DNA of 64,000 nucleotides from SpSt-539 sp964549445. GTDB taxonomy: Bacteria > Planctomycetota > Phycisphaerae > UBA1845 > UTPLA1. Below, one piece after another: positions 7,441-16,736 of the stretch. Below the pieces are notes generated by a model. It had not been told where the DNA came from. It worked only from the letters and a program-made list of their open reading frames with translations, and searched no databases. Within the stretch, counting starts at the first letter, position 1. Every line of letters starts with the position of its first letter. Where the stretch lies: the NCBI GenBank assembly GCA_964549445.1, contig CAZJVS010000010.1, forward strand, positions 1 to 64,000, read 5' to 3'. Made by a program: the position numbers and the translations under genes.

Positions 7441-9303
7441 GTGCAAGGCCGGCGGAGCGTCGGGCTGCTGTTGCTGTTGCTCGGGACGCATCTCTACTTC
7501 GCGAACGAGTTTCGCGCATTCCCCAATACGAACGTCCGCAGCCGCGTCTATCTGACGCTGTCGATCGTCGACGATCATTCGCTCAGCATCGACGGCTGCG
7601 TAAAGCGCTACGGCCCGACGCAGGACATGGCTTCGCACGGCGGGCGGCTCTATACCGACAAAGCGCCGGGCTATTCGGTTCTGCTCGTGCCGATCGCCTG
7701 GGCGCTGCGAAACACGATCATCTGCGAAGACAACATCCGAGGAATGTGTATCGCCCTGCGCGTGCTGGGGCTTTCGTTACCGGCTGTGGTGTTCTGGTTC
7801 AGCCAGAGGAGATATTTCGCGAAGCTGGCCGGTGACGAGACGCGTGGCATCGCGATCGTACTGGCCGGAGCGCTGGGGACGAACTTCTTCATCTACTCGA
7901 CGCAGCTTTTTTCGCACGCGGCGGCGGCCATGCTGCTCTTTCTCGCGTATCGGACGGCCGCCGGCGCGTTGACTACGGTGCGGGCGTTCGGTGCGGCGCT
8001 GTTGCTCGGGCTTTGCTTTACGGTCGACTACGTGACAGCGCCTGCAGTGGCGATATTCGTCGCATGGATGCTCATTCGAGCGCGAATTCGAATTGCGCCG
8101 ATCAGCGCAGTGCTGATTGGATTGGTGAGCGTGGCGCTGCCGTGGATGGCATACAACGGCGCGTGCTTCGGCTCACCGCTCTCGGTTGGCTTTCATCACC
8201 ACGCTGATCCGATCTACGGCGAGGCCTATCGTCGCGGGCTGGCAGGGATCCAGCCGCCGGACCTCAAAGCTTTGCTCGGTGCGACGATTCTGCCGCCGCA
8301 CGGACTGGCGTTCATGTCGCCGTTCCTGCTGCTCGCGCCGTTGAGCTGGTGGCGGATGTGGAACGACCGGGCAACACGCGGAGCCGGTGCGGTATGTGCA
8401 TTGGTCTGCATCGGCACCTGGCTGTTTGTCATGACGCTCGTCGATTGGCGCGGCGGTTGGTCGGTATCCGTGAGATATCTCGTGCCGGTCATTCCCTTCG
8501 CGCTCGTAGGAGTAGCTACCGCGATCTCGCGAGACGAGGCGCGGACGGCGCGGTTCGTCTTCGTGGCCGGGGCCGTGTTGGGCATCGTGCAGACCGCGCT
8601 GGCGGCGGCGACTTTTCCCGATTTCCCGGGCAGCTTTCGCGACCCGTTCTATGACTTGTGCATACCGCTCCTGCAGCGCGGCTGCGTCAACGGCGTCATC
8701 TGGAACAGCGCAGCATCGCCGATCGAGGTTGCGCCGTTCGCTGTGCTGATGGTGTTCGCGATCGGGTGGGTCGCCTGCGTTACGCCCGATCCAGCGCGGC
8801 AGCGCAGGGACTGGCGACCGGTCGCCGTCGGAGGATTGCTGGCGGCGGCGCAGGTCCCGCTTCTGCTCTGGCCGGGCTACGAACGCCGGCTACTGCTCGC
8901 CGACGTGATGTCAAAGATGGGCTACACGTGCAAGAGCGATGCCGAGCGTGCGAAACTGCACGGTGAAACTCTGGCGAAACAGCCAAACAACTTGTTTGAA
9001 CTCGAGCAACTCGCGTGGATTCGGGCCGCCAGCCCTTGCGATGATCTTCGGGACGGGCCGGAAGCGGTTCGGCTCGCGGAACGGGCGCGATCTGTCACAA
9101 GAGGTAGCAATCTCGACATTCTGGAAGTGCTCGCCGCGGCCTATGCAGAGGCCGGCCGGTGCGAGGACGCACGGCATACGGTACGACAAGCGCTTCGCAG
9201 CGTCGACGAGCGATCCGATTCCGCTCGCGCTGCGAGGATTCGCGAACGAAGTCGAGAATACGAGGCCAACAGGCCCATACGTTTACCGAAGTCAGGTCGA
9301 TGA
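7441..9303 (+). CDS. Polytopic membrane protein, probable GT39/ArnT-like glycosyltransferase, with soluble C-terminal region
   Basis: This 620-residue protein starts at GTG (TTG/ATG alternatives fit less well), immediately downstream of the acyltransferase. It has about ten to twelve hydrophobic helices to residue about 490, then a soluble, Cys-containing helical region reminiscent of TPR-type helices. A conserved-looking GGRLYTDKAPGYSVLLVP loop after the first membrane segment recalls the extracytoplasmic loop of dolichyl-phosphate-mannose-type glycosyltransferases. The exact donor and acceptor are unknown. The operon with an LPLAT enzyme suggests envelope glycolipid assembly. Confidence 0.55.
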   Translation: MQGRRSVGLLLLLLGTHLYFANEFRAFPNTNVRSRVYLTLSIVDDHSLSIDGCVKRYGPTQDMASHGGRLYTDKAPGYSVLLVPIAWALRNTIICEDNIRGMCIALRVLGLSLPAVVFWFSQRRYFAKLAGDETRGIAIVLAGALGTNFFIYSTQLFSHAAAAMLLFLAYRTAAGALTTVRAFGAALLLGLCFTVDYVTAPAVAIFVAWMLIRARIRIAPISAVLIGLVSVALPWMAYNGACFGSPLSVGFHHHADPIYGEAYRRGLAGIQPPDLKALLGATILPPHGLAFMSPFLLLAPLSWWRMWNDRATRGAGAVCALVCIGTWLFVMTLVDWRGGWSVSVRYLVPVIPFALVGVATAISRDEARTARFVFVAGAVLGIVQTALAAATFPDFPGSFRDPFYDLCIPLLQRGCVNGVIWNSAASPIEVAPFAVLMVFAIGWVACVTPDPARQRRDWRPVAVGGLLAAAQVPLLLWPGYERRLLLADVMSKMGYTCKSDAERAKLHGETLAKQPNNLFELEQLAWIRAASPCDDLRDGPEAVRLAERARSVTRGSNLDILEVLAAAYAEAGRCEDARHTVRQALRSVDERSDSARAARIRERSREYEANRPIRLPKSGR

Positions 9304-9470
9304 GGTCTGAATGTCGATATACTTGGCGCGGGCCGACCGGCGGCACTATCATCCTGATGGCCGTTCGGATGGGCGCGACCGGGCGGCGTGGCAGGAAGCC
9401 GCCCCTTCACGAGCGAACCCGCGTCGGACAGGACGCGCGACATGCGCCGTCGAAAAATTAAGGAGCGATA

Positions 9471-10130
9471 GTGGCTCAGGACACGGGTTCCGCGCCGGTA
9501 AGCGAATCGGAGATTCCGCAACGGACTGCGGCCGCCGATTACGCATTGTTCTTCCGCAAGTGGCTTGAAAAGGGGCGGGGAATCTCGTCTGCGGTGCCTT
9601 CCAGCCGGACCATGGCGCTGAAGATGCTCGAGGCGATCGATTTCTCGCGTCCCGGCGTGATCGTGGAGTTGGGCGCCGGGACGGGGGCCGTCACCGAGTT
9701 CATTGTTGAACGTCTGCGACCGCATCACCGTTTCGTGGCTGTCGAGAATGACCCCGAGTTCGTCGAGGTGCTGCGACGGCGGTTTCCGAATCAGATGATC
9801 ATCCAGGCCGACGCGACCCGGCTGGCCGAGCCGCTGGCGAACTTCGGCATTCTTCGCGTGAAGTACGTCGTTAGCTGCTTGCCGACGCCGGCGTTCTCGA
9901 AGCGCGCGATCGTGCGCTTCGCCCGCTGGGTCGAGCAAAGTCTCGATGCTGACGGGATTTTCCTGCAGTTGACGATCGCGCCGCTAATCTACAAGGGGTT
10001 CTACGAGCGGTTGTTTGAGCACGTGAATTACCGCATGGTGTGGCGGAACGTGCCGCCGGGCGGCGTCTATCAATGCCGCGCTCCGCGTCGGACGACGATG
10101 CAGAAGCAATTCGCGGCCGGGCGCCGGTAG
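9471..10130 (+). CDS. PmtA-like phospholipid N-methyltransferase family SAM-dependent methyltransferase
   Basis: This 219-residue class I methyltransferase starts at GTG with AAGGAG seven bases upstream. The N-terminal FFRKWLEKGRGISSAVPSS block (about 27-45) and motif I VIVELGAGTG (63-72) match the PmtA/phospholipid N-methyltransferase and KsgA-like group. PmtA converts phosphatidylethanolamine stepwise to phosphatidylcholine. That activity is plausible here beside lipid-envelope genes but is not proven. An rRNA adenine dimethylase-like role is the alternative. The 167-base gap before it holds no recognisable feature. Confidence 0.75.
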   Translation: MAQDTGSAPVSESEIPQRTAAADYALFFRKWLEKGRGISSAVPSSRTMALKMLEAIDFSRPGVIVELGAGTGAVTEFIVERLRPHHRFVAVENDPEFVEVLRRRFPNQMIIQADATRLAEPLANFGILRVKYVVSCLPTPAFSKRAIVRFARWVEQSLDADGIFLQLTIAPLIYKGFYERLFEHVNYRMVWRNVPPGGVYQCRAPRRTTMQKQFAAGRR

Positions 10131-10136
10131 CCGCCG

Positions 10137-10880
10137 TCAATTCGTCTCGAAACGACGATCCAGGTAACTCAGCAAGGCGCTTCGCGACTGCGGAGTTGAC
10201 GCTTGTCGTGCGAGTCGTCGCATATCCCTGAAGATTTCGCGATTGACTCGAGGCGGCAGCGCGCTGTGAGCGAGTATGCCGCGATGCGCGAGCATCGATT
10301 CTACGGCGGACTTCGTCGGCGGCGCTCCGCGAGACACGAGGTCAACCAGGCCTAGCTTGTGGGCCTGGGCGGCGGTGAATGGCTTCCCCAACGGCAGTGC
10401 GCGGCGATTAGCGTTTCGGTAGGCGTCGATCAGTGGGAACAGAACGCGGGCGAGCGGGCGATAGCCGACCATCCAGGGGATGGCGAAATCGGACGAGCGC
10501 GAAGCGATCGCGAGATCGCTGCACCGCGCCAGTGCCGCGCCGCCGCCGCGGGCCGGGCCGGTGATGACCGTAACGACCGGCGCGGCGTGGTTGGCGATCG
10601 TCTCGTATAGGTCGATGAGCAAGTCGAGATGGCGTCGCGCCGTGCGGCGTACGCGGATTTCGCGAAGATCGAGTCCGCTGCAGAAGGCGGAGCGATGCCC
10701 GACGATCACCGCCACGCGCTGCGGGTGCGATTGAAGCGCGCGAATCAATTGTTTGAGTAGTTCGACACTTAGCGCATTGCGCAGGTTGGGGCGATTCAGT
10801 TTCAGAAAAACGATATCGCGAGCAGTGCGCGTCACCAGCAAAGGTGGATCGGAAGCCCGCGGCATGGGCGGATGATACAT
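10137..10880 (-). CDS. Crotonase/enoyl-CoA hydratase superfamily protein lacking both catalytic glutamates
   Basis: The fold is that of crotonase. It has the CoA/oxyanion loop AFCSGLDLREI and the second block TGPARGGGAALARCSDLAIAS. Hydratases carry one Glu after GGG (GGGCEL in rat crotonase) and one in QPEILLG. Here the aligned residues are Ala (GGGAAL) and Trp (IPWMVG), so normal enoyl-CoA hydration is unlikely. The start is uncertain: ATGs at 10880 and 10865 and a GTG at 10961 are in frame, and none has a good ribosome binding site. It lies divergent from the debranching-enzyme gene and convergent with the methyltransferase gene. Confidence 0.75.
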   Translation of the reverse strand: MYHPPMPRASDPPLLVTRTARDIVFLKLNRPNLRNALSVELLKQLIRALQSHPQRVAVIVGHRSAFCSGLDLREIRVRRTARRHLDLLIDLYETIANHAAPVVTVITGPARGGGAALARCSDLAIASRSSDFAIPWMVGYRPLARVLFPLIDAYRNANRRALPLGKPFTAAQAHKLGLVDLVSRGAPPTKSAVESMLAHRGILAHSALPPRVNREIFRDMRRLARQASTPQSRSALLSYLDRRFETN

Positions 10881-10974
10881 CGACGGGAAGATATTTCGGC
10901 TGCGTCGGCGGCCCGCGGATAGAATTGCCTTGACGCTGGCCGGCTTCGGCGCGATAGTCACCGGCGTTTAGCTC

Positions 10975-13092
10975 ATGCTACACGGAACCTTCGACGACTG
11001 GCTCGAACGCGAGTGGCTCCTGACGAACGGGCGCGGGGGCTTCGCGTGCTCGACAATCGTCGGCTGCCCCACTCGCCGCGAACACGGCTGGATGGTCTGG
11101 AACGTGCCCGGCCCGCGGCTCGAGCGGTGGATGCTCTGGTCGCATGCAGCCGAGAGTCTTCAGATTGACGGCCGTACGACGCTGCTTGCCAACTTTGAGT
11201 TCAACAACGCAATCGACCCGCATGGCTACCGGCACCTGACGTCGGTCGAAGTCTCTCCCGACGATGCATGGCCGTGTGTCACCTGGACGTACACCCTCGA
11301 TGGCGTGACGGTTACCCGACGGCTGGCCGTTCCGCCTCAGGAAGACATCGTCGTCGCGCGTTACCAGGTACGGTGCAAGTCGGACGCCGAAGTTCGATTG
11401 CAAGTCTGGCCGATGATCGCCGGCCGGCCGCTGACGCATCTGAGGCGCAAGGCCCCGGGTGAAGTCTTTCAGATGAGCCAGGACGGCGCGGCGATCGGTC
11501 TGCGTTATCAACCCGACGGGCGAATCGGCTTTGTGATTGTGGGCCGGCCGATGGGCAGTCATCCGACGGTCGAGTTTCATCCGCGCGGAGACTGGTGGTA
11601 CAACTTCCGCTACCGGCGCGAGGCGGAGCGGGGGCTCGAATTCGGCGAAGACCTGATGGTTCCGGGCGCGTTTCATGCCGGTGGACGCGGCGGTCTCGAC
11701 GTGGAACTGGTCGGCGTGGGTGGTACGCACGACGTCCGCGAAGCGTTGCGGCGCATACAGCGGCTGGAGTCCGGAGCGCAGGTCATTACGCCGAGTGGTG
11801 GACTGTCGGTCGTGCGGTTCAACGGCGCGACGAACGGCCTGCCGATGGAGGCCTCGCTGGCTGAAACCATGCGTGCATTGCAAACAGTTGCGCGGCCGTT
11901 CGTGTTCCGGCAGCCACACGTGTCAGGTCCGCCGCGCATCGGCATCGTGGCGGGTTATCCATGGCTCGAAGAATACAGTCGCGATGCGTGCGTGAGCATT
12001 CCCGGGCTGTTGTTGGTTCCCGGTCGATTCGACGAGGCACGCGAGTTGCTCCTTCAGTTGGCCTTGCTGCGACGCGATGGGGCGCTGCCGACGCATTTGA
12101 CGGACGAGCCGGGTGAAAACGATTACGTCAACGCCGACGCGGCGCTCTGGTTTGTCCACGCGGTCGATGCCTATCTGTCGGCGTCCGGAGATCACGGGCC
12201 GGCGGTCGCTGAGTTGTTGAAGGCGAGCTACGACATCGTGCGGGCACTCGTGTCGGGCGTGCGCGAAGGCATGCGAGTCGATGCCGACGGACTGCTGATC
12301 TGCGAAGACGCCGCCCGGGCCGCAACCTGGATGGACGCACGCTACGCGTGGCATTTCATCACGCCGAGGACCGGCAAGCCGGTCGAGGTCAACGCGCTCT
12401 GGTATCACGTGCTCTGCGTCCTGGCTCAGCGACTGGATGGCATCGATCGCACGAGTGCCCGTGAGTGTCAGCAGCTATCCGAACATGTCCGCGTGAACTT
12501 TTCGCGGACGTTCTGGAATGAAACAACCCGAGGACTCTTTGACGTTGTCCGGCCGGGCGAATCCGATCCTGCGATTCGGCCCAATCAAATCTTTGCCGTC
12601 AGTCTTACCCACAGCGCCCTGAGTGCGTCGGAACAGGTGGCGGTCGTCCGACTCGTGCAGGATCGCCTGCTGACGCCGATGGGGCTGCGCTCGCTCGCCA
12701 CCGGCGAACCCGAGTACTGCGGCCGCTACGAGGGCAGCGTCGAATCCCGCGAGCACGCGGCGCACGAAGGATCGATCTACTCGTGGCTCATCGGACCGTT
12801 CGTCGATGCGTACTTGCGTGTTCACGGCAAGACGCCCGGGGCAAAGGCGGAGGCCCGGGCCATGTTGCAGCCGGTGATTGAACATCTGACCGGGCCGGGG
12901 GGCGTGCTTGGCATCAGCGAGCTGTTCGACGGCGAGCCGCCGCACAAGCCGCGCGGCAGCATCACGCAGGCGTGGTCGGCGGCCGAGGTTGTGCGGGCGT
13001 GGGCTCTGACGACGCCGGACGGCGGCGCCGCGTCGAGCGCGACAGTCACCGGCGGCCGGGCGGCGACGATTCCGGCCGCGCGTCGGCCATGA
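10975..13092 (+). CDS. Amylo-alpha-1,6-glucosidase (glycogen debranching enzyme type)
   Basis: The protein is 705 residues, with an N-terminal GDE_N-like beta domain starting EWLLTNGRGGFACSTIVG (about 11-30) and a C-terminal (alpha/alpha)6 barrel. YSRDACVSIPGL near residue 338 matches the conserved acidic motif of archaeal and bacterial debranching enzymes. HEGSIYSWLIGPFVDAY near residue 596 matches the other conserved barrel block. It removes alpha-1,6 branches from glycogen-like glucans in the cytoplasm. Its stop overlaps the purC start (ATGA), an unusual partner with no obvious metabolic link. Confidence 0.93.
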   Translation: MLHGTFDDWLEREWLLTNGRGGFACSTIVGCPTRREHGWMVWNVPGPRLERWMLWSHAAESLQIDGRTTLLANFEFNNAIDPHGYRHLTSVEVSPDDAWPCVTWTYTLDGVTVTRRLAVPPQEDIVVARYQVRCKSDAEVRLQVWPMIAGRPLTHLRRKAPGEVFQMSQDGAAIGLRYQPDGRIGFVIVGRPMGSHPTVEFHPRGDWWYNFRYRREAERGLEFGEDLMVPGAFHAGGRGGLDVELVGVGGTHDVREALRRIQRLESGAQVITPSGGLSVVRFNGATNGLPMEASLAETMRALQTVARPFVFRQPHVSGPPRIGIVAGYPWLEEYSRDACVSIPGLLLVPGRFDEARELLLQLALLRRDGALPTHLTDEPGENDYVNADAALWFVHAVDAYLSASGDHGPAVAELLKASYDIVRALVSGVREGMRVDADGLLICEDAARAATWMDARYAWHFITPRTGKPVEVNALWYHVLCVLAQRLDGIDRTSARECQQLSEHVRVNFSRTFWNETTRGLFDVVRPGESDPAIRPNQIFAVSLTHSALSASEQVAVVRLVQDRLLTPMGLRSLATGEPEYCGRYEGSVESREHAAHEGSIYSWLIGPFVDAYLRVHGKTPGAKAEARAMLQPVIEHLTGPGGVLGISELFDGEPPHKPRGSITQAWSAAEVVRAWALTTPDGGAASSATVTGGRAATIPAARRP

Positions 13093-14000
13093 GTTCGCAA
13101 GTCGTCCTTCAAACCAACTGGCCGGGGGCGACGGTGCGGCGCGGAAAAGTCCGCGACGTCTACGATCTTGGCGAGCGATTGCTGATCGTTGCGACGGATC
13201 GCATCAGCGCGTTCGACGTCGTGATGGGCAGCGGGATTCCGGACAAGGGGCGAATTCTCACCGGCCTGTCGCTCTTCTGGTTCGAGTTTTTCGGCGGACG
13301 GGTGGAGCATCACCTGATCTCGACGTCGGTCGATGCGGCGCCGCTGGAACTGAGGTCGCAGCTCGTCGGACGGTCGATGCTCTGCCGCAAGGCGGACGTC
13401 GTGCCGATCGAGTGTGTCGTGCGCGGCTATCTTGCCGGCAGCGGGTGGAAGGAATATCAGCAGAGCGGAGCCGTTTGCGGCGTGAAGCTGCCTACGGGTT
13501 TGCGACAGTGTGACAAATTGCCTCAGCCGATCTTCACGCCGGCGACCAAGGCCGAGAGCGGGCACGACGAAAACATCTCCTTCGAGCGGGCGTGTGAGTT
13601 GGTGGGGTCGGGCGTGATGCGCGAACTGCGCGACACGTCGCTCATGCTCTATCGTTCGGCGGCGGAGTATGCGGCCGGGCAGGGGATCATCATCGCCGAC
13701 ACAAAGTTCGAGTTTGGCTCGGCAGGTCCGCGCGGCAGCGGCGGACCGCAGTTTATCCTGATCGATGAAATACTGACGCCGGACTCGTCGCGGTTCTGGC
13801 CGGCGGATCGGTACCAGCCGGGTCGTGATCAGGAGAGCTTCGACAAGCAGTTTGTGCGGAACTACCTGGAGGGGCTTTGCGCGGCCGGGCGGTGGGACAA
13901 GCGGCCACCGGGGCCGACGCTTCCGACCGACGTGATCGAGGGGACGCGGCAGCGCTACGTTGAAGCGTACGAGCGGCTGACGGGCGGGCGCTTCGAATAG
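13089..14000 (+). CDS. purC: Phosphoribosylaminoimidazole-succinocarboxamide synthase
   Basis: The protein is 303 residues. SAICAR synthase joins CAIR and aspartate with ATP in purine synthesis. Diagnostic blocks are RRGKVRDVYDLG, LLIVATDRISAFDVVM, VVRGYLAGSGWKEY, KAESGHDENIS and IIADTKFEFG. The long eukaryote/planctomycete-like form with the insert before SFDKQFVRNYLE is typical. The ATG at 13089 overlaps the stop of the debranching gene. An upstream in-frame extension is only a shadow of that gene. Its 3' end runs 46 bases into the oppositely oriented methylase gene. Confidence 0.97.
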   Translation: MSSQVVLQTNWPGATVRRGKVRDVYDLGERLLIVATDRISAFDVVMGSGIPDKGRILTGLSLFWFEFFGGRVEHHLISTSVDAAPLELRSQLVGRSMLCRKADVVPIECVVRGYLAGSGWKEYQQSGAVCGVKLPTGLRQCDKLPQPIFTPATKAESGHDENISFERACELVGSGVMRELRDTSLMLYRSAAEYAAGQGIIIADTKFEFGSAGPRGSGGPQFILIDEILTPDSSRFWPADRYQPGRDQESFDKQFVRNYLEGLCAAGRWDKRPPGPTLPTDVIEGTRQRYVEAYERLTGGRFE

Positions 14001-15373
14001 CGAATGGGGATGCGCTCGACGTCGCGGGGTTCGAGCTTGCTTAGGCCGTCGGCGTAGATACGGGTTTCGGATTTCATTTCAGTGCCTGCGGCGGCTTTGC
14101 AGAGCGCGGCGTGGAGCGCGTCGGCGTCGACGCCGGGGTTCGGGTAGATCGCGTGAAAGCAGGTGAGGTGCAAGACACCCGCTTCGTTGCGGATGAAGCG
14201 AAAACAGCCGCGGGCGAAGACATTGACCCAGATTGGTGCTGGATCGCGGTGTTCGGGGCGATACCAGGTCGGCCGGTGCGACGGCAGGTACCGGCGATGG
14301 ATATTCAGCATCCGGCCGCGTTCGAGGTATCGCTTCACCGCGGGCGAGAGCGGCTCGCGCGGGCAGACGAGGAAGATGCGCTCGTCGTCGGCGATGAGGC
14401 GCTGGATGTCGCGAACGGCGAGGCGCTCGCCGCGGACGTGGGCGGATTTGTAAACACAGACCTGCACGTCGCTGCGTTCGATGCCGGCGGCATTCAGGTC
14501 GGATGGCTTCAGCACGAAGTAGGTGTTTGCGCCGGTGGCGATGCCACGGACGCAGCGTGCCAGAACACCCAGCGGGGTCGTGCGACCCGTCGATGGGATT
14601 CTCCGCGTGAATAGCGCGGACCATTTTGCTTTCGGATTGAGGTCGGAGGAGCGGTAGTCGATCACGCTCCGCGGCGTCGCCAGTTCGCCGGCGGAACGGA
14701 CCGATTGAAATCGCACTGGCTCGGTCGGCTTGCGGCCCCGGCGCAACAGCGTGATCGCAGCCGTTGTCAGAACGCCATCGAAGATCTCGGAGGCATGGTC
14801 GAAGTGAACGATGGCATCGATGGCGTTCTCGAGGAGCAAGTACGACTTGATCGCGCGGCCGAAGTCGGCGTTGAGCCATTCAGCAGGAGTGATGGCAGCT
14901 GCACGGCCGTGGTCGGCGAGGAGCGACCACAGTCTGAGGAGGAAGAGGCCATAGATATTGGTCAGACGGGAAATCCGCGTACCGATGAGCCGGTCGAACC
15001 GCTCGAAAATCGAGGCGTTGGGTTTGGCGTCGTGGTGGCGGATGTAGGGCGGATTACAAATGACTGCGTCGAATTTCTTGTCGAACCTGGCGGTCAGAAA
15101 GTCGGTGCGACGCACATCGACCGGGAGGTCCGGCGCGGGGTTGTTACGTTGGAACGCGGCAACCATGGCCGAGTCTATTTCGCATGCGGTAATCTGAGCG
15201 TGGACTGAGAGTGCACCGTTCATCGCGGCCAGCCGCTCGACGAAGATTCCCCGGCCGAGCGACGGATCCAGAATGCGGCGGGGTTTGTGGCTCGTGGCCC
15301 AGCGAACCATGAAATCGGCGACGGCGGGCGGCGTGAAGACCTGTCCGAGAATTCGCGGACTCGTTTGAGTCAT
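13955..15373 (-). CDS. N6-adenine DNA methyltransferase (TaqI/Eco57I-like), orphan
   Basis: The 472-residue protein begins with the FTPP start motif (GQVFTPPAVADFMV). It has SAM motif I ILDPSLGRGIF (34-44) and catalytic motif IV NPPY (107-110), as in gamma-class N6-adenine methylases such as M.TaqI and the Eco57I family. The C-terminal half (from about 260) should be the target-recognition domain. No restriction endonuclease gene is adjacent, and the N-terminus has no nuclease domain, so it looks solitary. Its ATG overlaps the M20 amidohydrolase stop, and its 3' end overlaps purC by 46 bases on the other strand. Confidence 0.9.
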   Translation of the reverse strand: MTQTSPRILGQVFTPPAVADFMVRWATSHKPRRILDPSLGRGIFVERLAAMNGALSVHAQITACEIDSAMVAAFQRNNPAPDLPVDVRRTDFLTARFDKKFDAVICNPPYIRHHDAKPNASIFERFDRLIGTRISRLTNIYGLFLLRLWSLLADHGRAAAITPAEWLNADFGRAIKSYLLLENAIDAIVHFDHASEIFDGVLTTAAITLLRRGRKPTEPVRFQSVRSAGELATPRSVIDYRSSDLNPKAKWSALFTRRIPSTGRTTPLGVLARCVRGIATGANTYFVLKPSDLNAAGIERSDVQVCVYKSAHVRGERLAVRDIQRLIADDERIFLVCPREPLSPAVKRYLERGRMLNIHRRYLPSHRPTWYRPEHRDPAPIWVNVFARGCFRFIRNEAGVLHLTCFHAIYPNPGVDADALHAALCKAAAGTEMKSETRIYADGLSKLEPRDVERIPIRYSKRPPVSRSYAST

Positions 15374-16725
15374 TTACCGTTGCCAAGAATCGCGAGTGCC
15401 AGACTCGTCATGGCGCGGACGCCGGTGCGGATCGTTGGTTCCGGCATGGGGGCGAACTTGCTCGAGTGGATCGAAGGCAATGGCGGACCATCCGGTTTCT
15501 TGGACGCATCAATCGCCGCCTGATCGACGGCTCCCAGCGAGAACATGAACCCGGGGCACTTCGCTTCCTTGGCGAACTGACCGAAGTCCTCGCCACCCAT
15601 CGAGGGCGGCTCTTCGGAAACATTGGCGTCGCCAAAGATGGCCCGGAATACGTCGGCGGCGGCGGCCGTCAGTTTCGGGTCGTTGTAGGCAGCCGGCGTA
15701 AACTCACCGTCGCGGATGGTCACGTCGGGCGGCTTGGGGCTGCCCATGGCCTTGCAGATGTCAGTCGTAATCTGGCGGATCGAGTCCAGCACCTTCTTGC
15801 GCACGTCGTCCTTGTAGGAGCGAACGGTGAGCTGCAGGTCGACCGTAGCAGGGATGATGTTGTGCTTGGTACCGGCGTGAATTGACCCGACGGTGACAAC
15901 GGCCGACTCGACTGGGTCGTTGCGGCGACTGACGATGGTCTGCAGGGCGACGATGACGTGGGCGGCCGTGACGATCGGGTCGACGGCAAACTGCGGGTAG
16001 GCGCCGTGGCCGCCCTTGCCGTAGATGCGGATGTCGACCGAGTCGACATTGGCGTTGTTCCAACCAGACGTGTATCCGACGCGGCCGGCGGCGAGGTCGT
16101 GGGAGTCGTGCAGGGAGATGCAGGCGTCGGGCTTGGGGAATTTCTGAAGCAGGCCGGCGTCGAGCATCATGCGGGCGCCCTTACCGAGTTCCTCGGCGGG
16201 CTGGGCGACCAGGAGGAGCGTGCCGGACCACTTTTCTTTGAGGGCGGCAAGCGTCGTGGCCGTGCCGATCAGGACGGTCTGGTGGATGTCGTGCCCGCAG
16301 GCGTGCATGACGCCGACGTGCGAGCCGTCGTCTTTTTCGATCCTCACCTTGCTGGCGTAGGGCAGGCCCGTCTCCTCAGTGACGGGCAGGGCGTCCATGT
16401 CGGCGCGGACGAGGAGCGTGGGTCCGGGGCCGTTATTGAGGACGGCGACCACGCCATAGCCGCCGAAATCGGTCGTGACGTCGTAGCCCAGTTTTCGAAA
16501 GACGGCGGCGAGGCGTCCCGCGGACTGCTTCTCCATGAGCGAAAGTTCGGGATTGGCGTGGATCTCCTTGTAAGCGTTGAGCCACGCGGGAAGGTTGGCG
16601 TCGATCTCCCGAGTGACGGCGTCGCGGAGGTCGGGGCGGTCGCGAACGGCAACGGGTGTGGCGGCGTCGGCGGCGAGTGCTGCGGAGACAGATGAGATGA
16701 CCCAGAGCCAAGTAGCGATTCGCAT
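15370..16725 (-). CDS. M20 family amidohydrolase (N-acyl amino acid/hippurate hydrolase type), exported
   Basis: The 451-residue protein has a signal peptide (about residues 1-18, ending ALA), so it is periplasmic or secreted. The metal-binding residues of the M20D/amidohydrolase group are visible: HACGHD (Cys143, His145), the pair Glu177-Glu178 in QPAEELGKG, His205 in SLHDSH and MGGEDFG near the C-terminus. Members hydrolyse N-acyl amino acids or related amides. The substrate cannot be told from sequence. It follows ruvB by 11 bases and couples to the methylase by ATGA. Confidence 0.92.
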   Translation of the reverse strand: MRIATWLWVISSVSAALAADAATPVAVRDRPDLRDAVTREIDANLPAWLNAYKEIHANPELSLMEKQSAGRLAAVFRKLGYDVTTDFGGYGVVAVLNNGPGPTLLVRADMDALPVTEETGLPYASKVRIEKDDGSHVGVMHACGHDIHQTVLIGTATTLAALKEKWSGTLLLVAQPAEELGKGARMMLDAGLLQKFPKPDACISLHDSHDLAAGRVGYTSGWNNANVDSVDIRIYGKGGHGAYPQFAVDPIVTAAHVIVALQTIVSRRNDPVESAVVTVGSIHAGTKHNIIPATVDLQLTVRSYKDDVRKKVLDSIRQITTDICKAMGSPKPPDVTIRDGEFTPAAYNDPKLTAAAADVFRAIFGDANVSEEPPSMGGEDFGQFAKEAKCPGFMFSLGAVDQAAIDASKKPDGPPLPSIHSSKFAPMPEPTIRTGVRAMTSLALAILGNGK

Positions 16726-16736
16726 GCGAGACCTCG

